Notes under the pieces: generated by a model | The model's input: the letters and a program-made list of their open reading frames with translations, nothing else | What the model was told of the DNA's origin: nothing | The model's database searches: none | Assembly (NCBI GenBank): GCA_041397305.1 | Contig: JAWKWX010000002.1 | Span: 502,195 to 566,194 of the forward strand | Origin: TMP-24 sp041397305 | Lineage (GTDB): Bacteria; Pseudomonadota; Alphaproteobacteria; Rhodobacterales; Rhodobacteraceae | Direction: 5' to 3' | DNA length: 64,000 nucleotides | In this document: in pieces, positions 8,591 through 16,734 of the stretch | Position numbering within the stretch: position 1 is the stretch's first letter | Layout: the number at the start of each line of letters is the position of its first letter | Made by a program: the position numbers and the translations under genes

Positions 8591-9180
8591 GGCTGAACCT
8601 CGTCATGTTCGGTCTGGAAATAGGCTTTCACCGCAGCGCCGATCGCCTCGACCACGCCGTCGAGGTCGATCTGTACCTCGCCCGCCCCGGTCTTCAGGAA
8701 GGCCTGGCCCAGCCCCAGCGTCGGCTCCGCGACGACCTCGACCGGCAGCTCGGTCTTCTGGGCCAGAAGCGCCTCGACCATGCCGACGTTGGCGGGCGCG
8801 GTGCGGATGGTGACGGGCGTCGCCGCCAGCCGTTCGATCGCGGGCCGGAGTTCTTCAAGGATCATCGGGCCAATCGCCTGGTGGGCGATCGCAGGCAGGA
8901 CCTTCGCCACCATCTCGTCCAGAAGCGGTTCGAGCGCGGCAAGGATATGGCGCCGCGCATCGCGGTAGCTCAGCGCCATTTCCGCAAGATTGCGGCCAAG
9001 CTCGGTCCTGAGCCGCGTGATATCGTCGTTCTGGGCGCCGAGCGCATCGTCCCATCCGGCCTGATAGCCCTGTTCATAGGAATGAAGCTTCATCTCGGCG
9101 ACCTGCGCATCGCCCATGAGCGTCGCCTGCAACGGGTCATCGGGCAGGTCGAACGTTTCCAGTTCCAGAAGCCGCGCCAT
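8587..9180 (-). CDS. FliH-like flagellar assembly protein
   Basis: This 197-residue soluble protein lies in the fliH position between fliF and fliN. An alpha-helical N-terminal half (EQGYQAGWDDALGAQ, then a long charged helix) and a beta/alpha C-terminal domain ending QIDLDGVVEAIGAA match the general FliH/HrpE build, which regulates the export ATPase FliI. Sequence similarity to classical FliH is weak, so the name rests mostly on position. ATG 9180 is chosen because it overlaps the fliF stop as TGATG; a GTG at 9183 is an alternative. fliI is not in this window. Confidence 0.75.
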   Translation of the reverse strand: MARLLELETFDLPDDPLQATLMGDAQVAEMKLHSYEQGYQAGWDDALGAQNDDITRLRTELGRNLAEMALSYRDARRHILAALEPLLDEMVAKVLPAIAHQAIGPMILEELRPAIERLAATPVTIRTAPANVGMVEALLAQKTELPVEVVAEPTLGLGQAFLKTGAGEVQIDLDGVVEAIGAAVKAYFQTEHDEVQP

Positions 9181-10775
9181 CACGCTTTCTCCGCCTGCGG
9201 GTCATCCATCCAGCTCTTGAGGATCTCGACCGATTCTTCCTGCCGTTCGGAAATCAGCCGTCTGAGGCGCGCCACCGGATCGTCGATCTCGGGGGGGCCC
9301 GCCTCCCCCGCCGCGCCCCGGCGTGCGCCGCGCGCGAGTGTGGGCCGTTCAGGAAAGGCGCCGTCATCCTCGATCACACCCGTCAGGACCGGTCCGGCAG
9401 CGGGCTGGGGCGCGGGCAGCGAAGCGGTGACCGGCGTGGCGCGCGAGGTCAGGACCGGCCGGACCACGAAAAGACCAAGAACCAGCGCCACGAGGGCGAG
9501 CACCGCAAGCTGGACGAGCGTCATCACATCGATCGCGAAGGTGGCGAAGCCGCCGCCAGAGGCCTCGCTTCCCGCCGCCGAGGCCGGCTCGAAGGCAAGC
9601 GACCTGATGGTGATCACATCGCCCCGCGCCTCGTCAAAGCCCACTGCCGCCGCGACCAGATCCTTCAATGCCGCCAGTTCGTCGTCCGGCCGCGGAGCGG
9701 CCAGGGTTGTGCCGTCGGCCGCCGTCTGCGTCACCCCGTCGACCAGCACCGCCACCGTGATGCGCCGGATCGCGCCGGGGTTCTTCACCAGTTCGCGCTT
9801 GGTCTCGCTCACCTCGTAATTCACCCGCTCGCGCGTCGAGGAATCGTTCGACTGAGAGCTTTTGCCGCCGCCCGCCGCCGCGCCGGTGGGCAGGTTCGAG
9901 GCGACGCTGACCGACGGGTCGCCCTGGTTCTGCGCGCTCGAGCTTTTCTCCTCGTTCTCAGAGGAAATCGCCACGCGCCCCTGCGGGTCGATCTTGCGCT
10001 CCGAAATCGCCTCGCTTTCGGTCACCGTCTCGACCGCGACCACGACCACCGCCTTGCCATAACCCACCCGCGCCTCCAGAAGCCGGGTGACATTTTCCCT
10101 CAGCGCCGCCGCCCGGTCGGATCCCGCCTTCGCGCCGGTATCGTCATCGGCGAGGATCAGGTTGCCATCACCATCGATCACCGCGACATCCTCGGGCTTC
10201 ATCCCCGCGACTGCGGCCGAGACCAGGAATTTCAGCGCCCGCGCGTGATCGGGCGACAGGGCGCCATCGCGCGTCACCACCGCGACCGATGCCTTGGGCG
10301 ATCCGGTCTGGCGAAAGCCCTGCGGTTCCGTGTTGGAAATATGGACGCGGACCGAGCGCATGTTGGGCATGGCGGCGATGGTGCGGGCCAGTTCGCCCTC
10401 CTTCGCCCGCCAATAGGCGGCGTCGAACATCTGCGAGGTCGTACCGAAGCCCGACAACCCATCCAGCAGCTCATAGCCGCTGCCCGAGTTTTGCGGCAGG
10501 CCCTGGGCGGCTAGTTCCATCCGGAGCTCGTCGCGCCTTGTGGAATCGACATAGATCGCCTGGCCGCGCACCTCGTAGGTGACGCCGCGCTGGTCGAGTG
10601 CCGCCAGGACCTCGCCCGACCTTGATCCTTCGATCCCGGCATAGAGAAGCGCAAGCGAGGGGCGCGTCGCGACCGCGGTCAGCGCATAGACGGCCGCGAA
10701 CATCGCAAGCGTCGCGAGAAGGACGATGATGCGCTTCCTTGGATCGAGCGCCTGCCAGACGGACATCACTTGCAC
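9180..10775 (-). CDS. fliF: Flagellar MS-ring protein FliF
   Basis: This 531-residue protein forms the MS ring, the base on which rotor and export gate assemble. An N-terminal membrane helix lies at about residues 15-36 and a second at about 415-440. Ring-building domains lie between them (GIEGSRSGEVLAALDQRGVTYEV; RVHISNTEP; ASVAVVTRDG), and there is a serine- and asparagine-rich linker near 290-320. The C-terminal cytoplasmic tail (DPVARLRRLISERQEESVEILKSW) is the FliG-binding segment. GTG 10775 has GGGAGG 8 bases upstream; ATG 10766 is possible. It is divergent from fliL. Confidence 0.95.
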   Translation of the reverse strand: MQVMSVWQALDPRKRIIVLLATLAMFAAVYALTAVATRPSLALLYAGIEGSRSGEVLAALDQRGVTYEVRGQAIYVDSTRRDELRMELAAQGLPQNSGSGYELLDGLSGFGTTSQMFDAAYWRAKEGELARTIAAMPNMRSVRVHISNTEPQGFRQTGSPKASVAVVTRDGALSPDHARALKFLVSAAVAGMKPEDVAVIDGDGNLILADDDTGAKAGSDRAAALRENVTRLLEARVGYGKAVVVVAVETVTESEAISERKIDPQGRVAISSENEEKSSSAQNQGDPSVSVASNLPTGAAAGGGKSSQSNDSSTRERVNYEVSETKRELVKNPGAIRRITVAVLVDGVTQTAADGTTLAAPRPDDELAALKDLVAAAVGFDEARGDVITIRSLAFEPASAAGSEASGGGFATFAIDVMTLVQLAVLALVALVLGLFVVRPVLTSRATPVTASLPAPQPAAGPVLTGVIEDDGAFPERPTLARGARRGAAGEAGPPEIDDPVARLRRLISERQEESVEILKSWMDDPQAEKA

Positions 10776-10843
10776 GTTCGGTGCCTCCCTACCGGGCTTC
10801 TGCCCCGGGTCTTTGCCGGTAGGTCATGCTTCCCCGATTGCCC

Positions 10844-10858
10844 TTAAGAATCGGTTAG
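10844..10858. promoter_or_regulatory. Candidate CtrA-binding site in the fliF/fliL divergent promoter
   Basis: TTAA, then 7 bases (GAATCGG), then TTAG, in the 126-base region between the divergent fliF and fliL. The known CtrA consensus is TTAA-N7-TTAA, so this is one mismatch away. In this GC-rich genome TTAA is rare, which makes the match more notable. CtrA controls flagellar genes in several Rhodobacterales; binding here is inference. Confidence 0.45.
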
Positions 10859-10901
10859 TCGCATTCGGCCTATACCGGGGCAGACCGGAAGGAAGGAACC
10901 G

Positions 10902-11396
10902 ATGTCGGAAGCCCCCGAAGAAGCGCAAGAAGCACCGAAGAAAAAGTCGAAGACGCCCTTGGTCATCGGCCTCGTGCTGATGCTCGCGCTCGGCGGGGCC
11001 GGGTTCTTTGCCGTCTACGGGGGGCTGCTGCTCGCCCCCCATGAGACGGATCCCGATTCGCCTGTGGCCGAGGCAGGGGGCGCCGAGCCCCTGCCCGAGA
11101 TCGCCTTCGTGCCGATCACGCCGCTTGTCGTTTCGCTCGGCCCCGGGGCGGGTGGGCGCTTCCTGCACTTCACCGCCCAGATCGAGGTGGAAAAGCACTA
11201 TGCGGCGGATGTGACGCTGCTTCTGCCGCGCATCCTGGATGTGCTGAACGGGTATCTGCGCGCGGTCGGCACCGGCGAGCTTGAGGACCCGGACGCGCTG
11301 GTGCGGCTGCGTTCGCAGATGCTGAGGCGCGTGCAGCTGGTCGCGGGCGAGGGGCGCGTGCGCGACCTTCTCGTGACCGAATTCGTGATCAACTAG
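10902..11396 (+). CDS. fliL: Flagellar basal body-associated protein FliL
   Basis: This 164-residue single-pass inner-membrane protein (basic N-terminus with KKKSK, membrane helix about residues 19-43) has a periplasmic FliL domain (about 65-164) containing LHFTAQIEVEKHYAADV and ending in LLVTEFVIN. FliL surrounds the stator and supports torque generation. AAGGAA lies 6-7 bases before the ATG. It heads a plus-strand operon running to the fliJ-like gene, divergent from fliF-fliP. Confidence 0.92.
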   Translation: MSEAPEEAQEAPKKKSKTPLVIGLVLMLALGGAGFFAVYGGLLLAPHETDPDSPVAEAGGAEPLPEIAFVPITPLVVSLGPGAGGRFLHFTAQIEVEKHYAADVTLLLPRILDVLNGYLRAVGTGELEDPDALVRLRSQMLRRVQLVAGEGRVRDLLVTEFVIN

Positions 11397-11405
11397 GAGG
11401 GCGCG

Positions 11406-11774
11406 ATGGAGCTGATCGCCGATATTCTTCTGGGCGGGGGCGCCATCGGGGCGGGGCTCTTCTGCTACGTGCTCTCGCGGCGGCTTTCGGCCTTCACCAC
11501 GCTGGAAAACGGCATGGGCGGGGCAATCGCGGTCCTGTCTGCGCAGGTCGACGACATGACGAAGGTGCTGGAACAGGCACGGACGGCAGCGGGCGAATCG
11601 TCCCGGGCGCTGACAGAGCAGACCGCGCGCGCCGAGGATGCGGCGCGGCGGCTGGAACTCCTGATGGCGTCGCTGCATGACCTGCCCGAGGGAGGCGAGC
11701 CGCGAAAGGTGCGCGTGGTCCGCAACGGCGAGGCGCGCCACCGCAAGCCAAGCGACGAGGAGGTCGCCCGATGA
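11406..11774 (+). CDS. Hypothetical membrane-anchored coiled-coil protein in flagellar operon
   Basis: This 122-residue protein has one N-terminal hydrophobic helix (about residues 5-25) followed by a long helical, alanine- and glutamate-rich region (about 35-95) likely to form a coiled coil, and a basic tail. No known family is recognised. It begins 9 bases after fliL and overlaps the MotE-like gene by 4 bases, so it is almost certainly part of the flagellar or motor apparatus. Role unknown; a scaffold next to the stator is one guess. Confidence 0.72.
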   Translation: MELIADILLGGGAIGAGLFCYVLSRRLSAFTTLENGMGGAIAVLSAQVDDMTKVLEQARTAAGESSRALTEQTARAEDAARRLELLMASLHDLPEGGEPRKVRVVRNGEARHRKPSDEEVAR

Positions 11775-12388
11775 CACCTGCCCTGTTGCGCGCACCGCCC
11801 GCCCCCCGCCGCCCGAGACGGCGCCGCGGCCTTCTGATGATCGCGCTCTTCCTCGGCCTTTCCGGCCTCATCCGTATCGGCGACGGGATCGGCCATGCGC
11901 TGGCCGAAACGTCGAGCCGTGGGACCGAACCGCCCATGACCGAGGCCGCAGCCGCGACCGGCGCGGACTGCACGCCCGACGGCGGGGCACTGGCGCTTCT
12001 CGACGCGCTGAAGGCGCGCGAGGCGCGGGTCCACGAACAGGAGACCGCGCAGGAGAACGAGGCCCGGACGCTCGCGCTCGCCCGCGCGCAGATCGAAGAG
12101 AAGATCGCCGCCCTCACCGCCGCGGAGGAAAAGCTTGCCGCCACGATCCAGCAGGCCGACAAGGCAGCGGAGAAGGACGTGGCCAAGCTGGTAGCCGTCT
12201 ACGAGACGATGAAGCCGAAGGACGCCGCGAAACTGTTCAGCGAGATGGATCCGGAATTCGCGGCCGGCTTCCTCGGGCAGATGCAGCCGACCGCCGCAGC
12301 CGCGGTTCTGGCCGGGATCGAGCCGTCGAAGGCCTATGCGATCAGCCTGATGCTGGCGGGCCGCAACGCGACCGCGCCGAAAAGCTGA
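11771..12388 (+). CDS. MotE-like periplasmic flagellar motor protein
   Basis: This 205-residue protein has a basic arginine- and proline-rich N-terminus, one hydrophobic segment (about residues 20-45), a long charged coiled coil (about 68-150) and a C-terminal domain with KLFSEMDPEFAAGFLGQM. The last part resembles the MgtE intracellular N-domain found in MotE, the chaperone of the periplasmic motility protein MotC in rhizobia. It lies directly upstream of motA, consistent with a stator role. ATGA overlap with the previous gene. Name assigned by domain build and position only. Confidence 0.75.
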   Translation: MTPALLRAPPAPRRPRRRRGLLMIALFLGLSGLIRIGDGIGHALAETSSRGTEPPMTEAAAATGADCTPDGGALALLDALKAREARVHEQETAQENEARTLALARAQIEEKIAALTAAEEKLAATIQQADKAAEKDVAKLVAVYETMKPKDAAKLFSEMDPEFAAGFLGQMQPTAAAAVLAGIEPSKAYAISLMLAGRNATAPKS

Positions 12389-12403
12389 GGGAAAGACGGA
12401 ATC

Positions 12404-12409
12404 TTAACC
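12404..12409 (+). promoter_or_regulatory. TTAACC half-site upstream of motA
   Basis: A TTAACC hexamer lies in the short 68-base gap before motA. TTAACC is the CtrA half-site; no second TTAA half lies at the right spacing. Weak evidence, noted because a nearly full site lies in the same locus at 10844. Confidence 0.2.
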
Positions 12410-12456
12410 CGGCTTTCGCAGGCTGGGGGCGGAACCGGGTCTGGGATGGGCAAGCC

Positions 12457-13326
12457 ATGATCGGCATCATCGGTATCGTCATCATCTTCGTGATGGTGTT
12501 CGGCGGCTACACGCTGCACGGCGGCAAGCTCGAGATCGTGCTGGAAGCGGCTCCGTGGGAGCTGATCATGATCGGCGGCGCGGCGGCGGGGGCCTTCGTG
12601 CTGGCCAACGACGGGGCCTCGGTCAAGCAGACGATGAAGGATATCGGCAAGGTCTTCAAAGGGCCGAAATGGAAGGCGCCCGACTACCGCGACCTGCTCT
12701 GCCTTCTGTTCGAACTGATCCGGCTGGCGAAATCGAACCCGGTGGGCCTGGAGGAACATATCGAAAATCCGCACGAAAGCTCGATCTTCGGCAAATATCC
12801 CAAGATCGCGCATGACCATACGATCGTGGATCTGGTCTGCGACACGATGCGCGCGGCCTCGATGAACTATGATGACCCCCACCAGGTCGAGGAGGTGCTG
12901 GAAAAACAGCTCGAAGCCAACCACCATCACGCGATGCATTCGAGCCATGCCTTGCAGTCGATCGCCGACGGCATGCCCGCGCTCGGCATCGTTGCGGCCG
13001 TTCTCGGCGTCATCAAGACCATGGGCTCGATTGACCAGCCGCCGGAGATCCTCGGCAGCATGATCGGCTCGGCCCTTGTCGGAACGTTCATGGGGGTGTT
13101 CATGGCCTACGGCCTCGTCGGTCCCTTCGCCGCCAAGGTGAAGGCGGTCGTCGAGGAGGATGCGCATTTCATGAAGCTCGTGCGGGAGGTGCTGGTTGCG
13201 AACCTCCACCGCCATCCGCCCAATATCTGCATCGAGGTCGGTCGCCAGAACACGCCCCACCATGTCCGCCCGAGCTTTTCGGACCTGGAGGAGACGCTGA
13301 AAGCCCTGAAGGCGGAAGCGGCGTGA
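12457..13326 (+). CDS. motA: Flagellar motor stator protein MotA
   Basis: This 289-residue MotA/TolQ/ExbB-family protein couples ion flow to torque. Membrane helices lie at about residues 1-22, 30-50, 170-190 and 200-222. The cytoplasmic loop has NPHESSIFGKYP, and the conserved proline/glycine block SIADGMPALGIVAAVLGVIKTM precedes helix 3. ATG 12457 matches the family N-terminus; the frame is open upstream but carries no homology there. motB is not next to it, which is unusual outside this group. The stop overlaps the start of the following large gene (TGATG). Confidence 0.95.
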   Translation: MIGIIGIVIIFVMVFGGYTLHGGKLEIVLEAAPWELIMIGGAAAGAFVLANDGASVKQTMKDIGKVFKGPKWKAPDYRDLLCLLFELIRLAKSNPVGLEEHIENPHESSIFGKYPKIAHDHTIVDLVCDTMRAASMNYDDPHQVEEVLEKQLEANHHHAMHSSHALQSIADGMPALGIVAAVLGVIKTMGSIDQPPEILGSMIGSALVGTFMGVFMAYGLVGPFAAKVKAVVEEDAHFMKLVREVLVANLHRHPPNICIEVGRQNTPHHVRPSFSDLEETLKALKAEAA

Positions 13327-15860
13327 TGGTCATTGCCGCCCGCCTACTTCTCGCGCTTCTCGCCGGACTGTGGGTCTCGGCGGCAGCGCTCGCCGAGGTG
13401 GTGACGGTGCGGTCGGGTGAACATGGCGATTTCACGCGACTGGTCGTTGAACTCGGCGATGGCAGGGCGTGGCAGTTCGGCCGCGCGGGCGGGGGCTATC
13501 TTCTCCGCGTCGAGGACCCTGCGCTGCGCTTCGACCTGGCGCGCGTCTTCGAACGGGTGCCACGCACCAGGCTCGCGGGTCTGATCGCCGAGGGGAACGG
13601 CCTCAGGCTTGCCCTGGCGCCCGACACATTTGCCTTGCTTGCCGCCGAAGGGCGCGGCCGGTTGATCATCGACATCCGGAACGGCACCGCGCCGAAAACC
13701 TCCCCCTACGAGACGGCCATCGCCGGGGGCACCGTCGAAAGACCGACCGGACAAACCACAGGCCCGCTTCCGCATCCCGTCTCCGCCCGAAGCCCGTCCG
13801 CGCCGGGGCTCGGTGCGACGCTCAGCTACCGGCCAGAGGCCAACAATGCCGCCAGCCTGCCGATCTACTGGCGCGATGTGCTCGGCCCGGACAGCGGGCC
13901 GGGCGGGTGGGCCGAAGCACAGCCGGAATCGCCGACGGACCCCGGCCCGGAAACCACTGCCGCACCGTCCGACCACGCGACGGGCCCTGACGCGGACCAT
14001 GCCGCCCCCGACACCGGCCCTGAGGTCAAAAGCATATCGGCCGAGGCGCCGCCCCTCGTCCTACCGCTCGACCTGCCTGTGCCGGGATTTGACGCGGCGC
14101 CTCCGCCTGTGCCGCCCCCGCAGGTCCTTGCGCTTGAAGAGGAGTTGCGCCAGCAGGTGGCGCGCGCCGCCTCGCAAGGCCTCGCCGAGGCGGCCGTCGA
14201 CAAGGTCGTGAATCCGAAGGCCAGGCGCAGCGGGGCCACCGACAGGCACGCGCCGGATTCCGCGGAGATACCCGCCGGACCAGCGCAGGTGTCCGCCGCG
14301 GAAGACCAGATCGCCTATCACGCCGAAACCTCGATGGACCGCGATGCCCGCGACAACCCGCGGGCGGTCACCGAGACCGAGGACGGGCAGGGCTGCCCCG
14401 ACGAGGAGATGATCGACCTGCGTCACTGGGGCGACGAGCGGGCGGCCTCCCTTCAGCTTGCCGAGGCCCATAACGGCCTGACCGGCGAATTCGACCGGCC
14501 CGACGAGGCGGCGGTGCTGCGCCTCGCGCGGCTCGATCTGTTCTTCGGCATGGGGGCAGAGGCGCGGGCGGTGATCAACGGGTTCGACCTGCAGACCGAG
14601 AGCGCGCCCTACCTTGTCGACATCAGCTACATGGTCGACGACCGTGCGCCGCCCGCGCCGTCGGCATTCGAACCTTTCGCACAATGCGATACCTCCGCTT
14701 CCCTGTGGGCCTTCCTGTCGGCACCAGATTCGGCGCCGCCGCCGACGGTCAACCTTGCTGCCCTTACCCGCAGCTTTTCGGGTCTGCCCGCGTCCTTGCG
14801 CCTCGCACTCGGCCCGCGCCTCTCGAACCGGCTGATCGCGGCGGGCGCGCTGGATGCGGCCAGGACCGTGCGCAACGCCGTCGCCCGAAAGGCCGAAGAC
14901 GACAGCCGCCCGCTGCAGATGATCCAGGCGGAGATCGCGCTGGGCGAGGGCGACGCCGATGCGCATGACAAACTGACAGAGATGGCGGAAGGATCCGACG
15001 ATCTGGCCGCCAGGGCCCTGATCCTTTCGGTCGAGGCGCGGCTGCGCAACGGCGAGGCGGTGCCCGCATCGGACGTGGAAGATCTGGCCGCGCTCGCGTT
15101 CGAGCGGCGCAACGGCGAGAGCGCCGACGCGCTCGCCGCGCTGGAAATCGAGGCCCGCGCGGCCTCGGGCGATCTGTCGTACGCCTTCGAACGCCTCACG
15201 GAGTGGGGTCGCGAGGCACCGGCGGCCAAGGTGCGGCAGACTGCGCTCAAGGTCTTCGCGGTACTTGCGGCAGAACCCGACGATGCCGCATTTCTCGGCG
15301 AATATTTCGCCCGCAAGCCGCTCTTGCCGGTCGAGGCCGATGCGGACCTGCGCCTGCAGCTGGCCGACAGGCTCGGCGGGCTCGGGCTCGATGAGGAAGC
15401 GCATCTTCTTCTTCCGGGGGCGCTGCGCACGACCGACGCGGGGCGGCTGGTGCTTGCTCGCGCGGCGGCGGCCGCCTTCCGCCATGAAGAGGTGATCGCA
15501 CTTACCGGCGGGCTGGAGGCGCCCGAGGCCCGAACGCTGCGCGCCGGGGCGCTGGACGCGCTGGGCGATCATGCGGCGGCGGCCGACCTTTATGCGGCGC
15601 TCGGCCTGACCGCGGCGGCGGCGGGCGCGGCTTGGCGCGGCGGCGATCTCGATAAGGCGCGCGCGGATGGCGGTTACGGCAAGCTGGCGGATCTTGTCGA
15701 GGCGGGCGCGGCCAGGGCGCAAAAGGACGAACCCGCAGCGACGGCCGCCGAAGCGGGCGCGACGCTCGTCGGCAGCAGATCCCTTCTGGCCGAAAGCAGC
15801 GAACTGCGGTCCTCGCTCGCCGTCCTGCTGGCCAGGCCGAACGCCCCGGCGGCACCCTGA
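13326..15860 (+). CDS. Large periplasmic repeat protein of unknown function in flagellar operon
   Basis: This 844-residue protein has a signal peptide (about residues 1-23, ending SAAALAE). A beta-rich N-terminal domain follows (about 25-115, VTVRSGEHGDFTRLVVEL ... GRLIIDIRNG), reminiscent of AMIN-type domains. There is then a long proline- and acid-rich low-complexity region (about 120-340) and an alanine-rich helical C-terminal half (about 350-844) that looks like TPR-type repeats. No enzyme motif seen. It is coupled to motA by TGATG and precedes the lytic transglycosylase, so a periplasmic role in stator or basal-body assembly is likely but unproven. Confidence 0.75.
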   Translation: MVIAARLLLALLAGLWVSAAALAEVVTVRSGEHGDFTRLVVELGDGRAWQFGRAGGGYLLRVEDPALRFDLARVFERVPRTRLAGLIAEGNGLRLALAPDTFALLAAEGRGRLIIDIRNGTAPKTSPYETAIAGGTVERPTGQTTGPLPHPVSARSPSAPGLGATLSYRPEANNAASLPIYWRDVLGPDSGPGGWAEAQPESPTDPGPETTAAPSDHATGPDADHAAPDTGPEVKSISAEAPPLVLPLDLPVPGFDAAPPPVPPPQVLALEEELRQQVARAASQGLAEAAVDKVVNPKARRSGATDRHAPDSAEIPAGPAQVSAAEDQIAYHAETSMDRDARDNPRAVTETEDGQGCPDEEMIDLRHWGDERAASLQLAEAHNGLTGEFDRPDEAAVLRLARLDLFFGMGAEARAVINGFDLQTESAPYLVDISYMVDDRAPPAPSAFEPFAQCDTSASLWAFLSAPDSAPPPTVNLAALTRSFSGLPASLRLALGPRLSNRLIAAGALDAARTVRNAVARKAEDDSRPLQMIQAEIALGEGDADAHDKLTEMAEGSDDLAARALILSVEARLRNGEAVPASDVEDLAALAFERRNGESADALAALEIEARAASGDLSYAFERLTEWGREAPAAKVRQTALKVFAVLAAEPDDAAFLGEYFARKPLLPVEADADLRLQLADRLGGLGLDEEAHLLLPGALRTTDAGRLVLARAAAAAFRHEEVIALTGGLEAPEARTLRAGALDALGDHAAAADLYAALGLTAAAAGAAWRGGDLDKARADGGYGKLADLVEAGAARAQKDEPAATAAEAGATLVGSRSLLAESSELRSSLAVLLARPNAPAAP

Positions 15861-15948
15861 CATCGCCGGACCGTCGCCCTGGCGGTTACCGAATCTCAAC
15901 ATCCGCGCCCTAGCCTGCCCTCATGCAAGAATTGCAGGGAAGGCCGGA

Positions 15949-16734
15949 ATGGGCGCGCTGATCAGACTGCTGACGTTCTTCTGTCTTGCATCGGCCGCTT
16001 GCCATGCCGCCGCCGGAACGACGGAGGCCGCCAGGGGGCCGCTGAGTGCCGATCCCGCGCTTTTCTGCGAATATGCAGCACAACAGGCCGCCGCCGAGGA
16101 AGGCGTGCCGCTATCGGTCCTGAACGCGATTTCCCTGAACGAGACCGGGCGCAAGCAGGAGGGCGCCTTCCGCCCCTGGCCCTGGACCGTGAATATGGAA
16201 GGCGCCGGTCATTGGTTCGACACGCATGAACAGGCGCTGACCTATGCCGAAAAGGAATTCGCGCGCGGTGCGCGCAGTTTCGACATCGGCTGTTTTCAGA
16301 TCAACTACAAATGGCACGGTCGGCATTTCGCCTCGATCGACGAGATGTTCGATCCCATGGTCAATGCCCGTTATGCCGCACGCTTCCTCAAGACGCTCTA
16401 CAGCGAACAGGGGTCGTGGGAAGCGGCGGCGGGCGCCTATCACTCCCGCACGCCAGAGTATGCCGACCGCTATGCGGCGCGCTTCAGCCGGTTCCGCAAC
16501 GACCTGATCGCCCGCTACGGTGAGGATATTCCCGAGATACCCGACATCGTGCTGGCCGCCTACGGGGCCGAACCCGAACTGCCGCGCGTGAACAATTATC
16601 CGCTTCTGCAGTCAGGCAGCGCGGGCGGTCTCGGCTCGCTCGTGCCCATCGGCAACGGCGCGCGCGGGGCCCTGTTCGGTGCGCCATCACCACCCGCCGA
16701 TCCCGGGGTGGCCGCCGAGGTGGCCACGGAATGA
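15949..16734 (+). CDS. Flagellar lytic transglycosylase, SltF-like
   Basis: This 261-residue secreted muramidase has a signal peptide (about residues 1-25). Its lysozyme-like SLT domain has the catalytic glutamate in ISLNETGR (near residue 64), FDIGCFQINYKWHG (near 105) and AGAYHSRTPEYADRY (near 160). It would open peptidoglycan for rod passage. In Rhodobacter sphaeroides a flagellar transglycosylase, SltF, does this job, and the position inside the operon supports the same role. The start is ATG 15949 with AGGGAAGG upstream. The stop overlaps flhA by ATGA. Confidence 0.87.
   Translation: MGALIRLLTFFCLASAACHAAAGTTEAARGPLSADPALFCEYAAQQAAAEEGVPLSVLNAISLNETGRKQEGAFRPWPWTVNMEGAGHWFDTHEQALTYAEKEFARGARSFDIGCFQINYKWHGRHFASIDEMFDPMVNARYAARFLKTLYSEQGSWEAAAGAYHSRTPEYADRYAARFSRFRNDLIARYGEDIPEIPDIVLAAYGAEPELPRVNNYPLLQSGSAGGLGSLVPIGNGARGALFGAPSPPADPGVAAEVATE

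Noticed and set aside
11677..12456. A 260-codon 5' extension of motA
   Set aside because: The frame is open but overlaps two real genes and the extra protein is arginine-rich nonsense; MotA homology begins at ATG 12457.
14061..15902. A 613-codon minus-strand frame opposite the large flagellar protein
   Set aside because: Same GC-rich shadow effect. The plus-strand gene has a signal peptide, coupled start and operon context; the minus frame has none.
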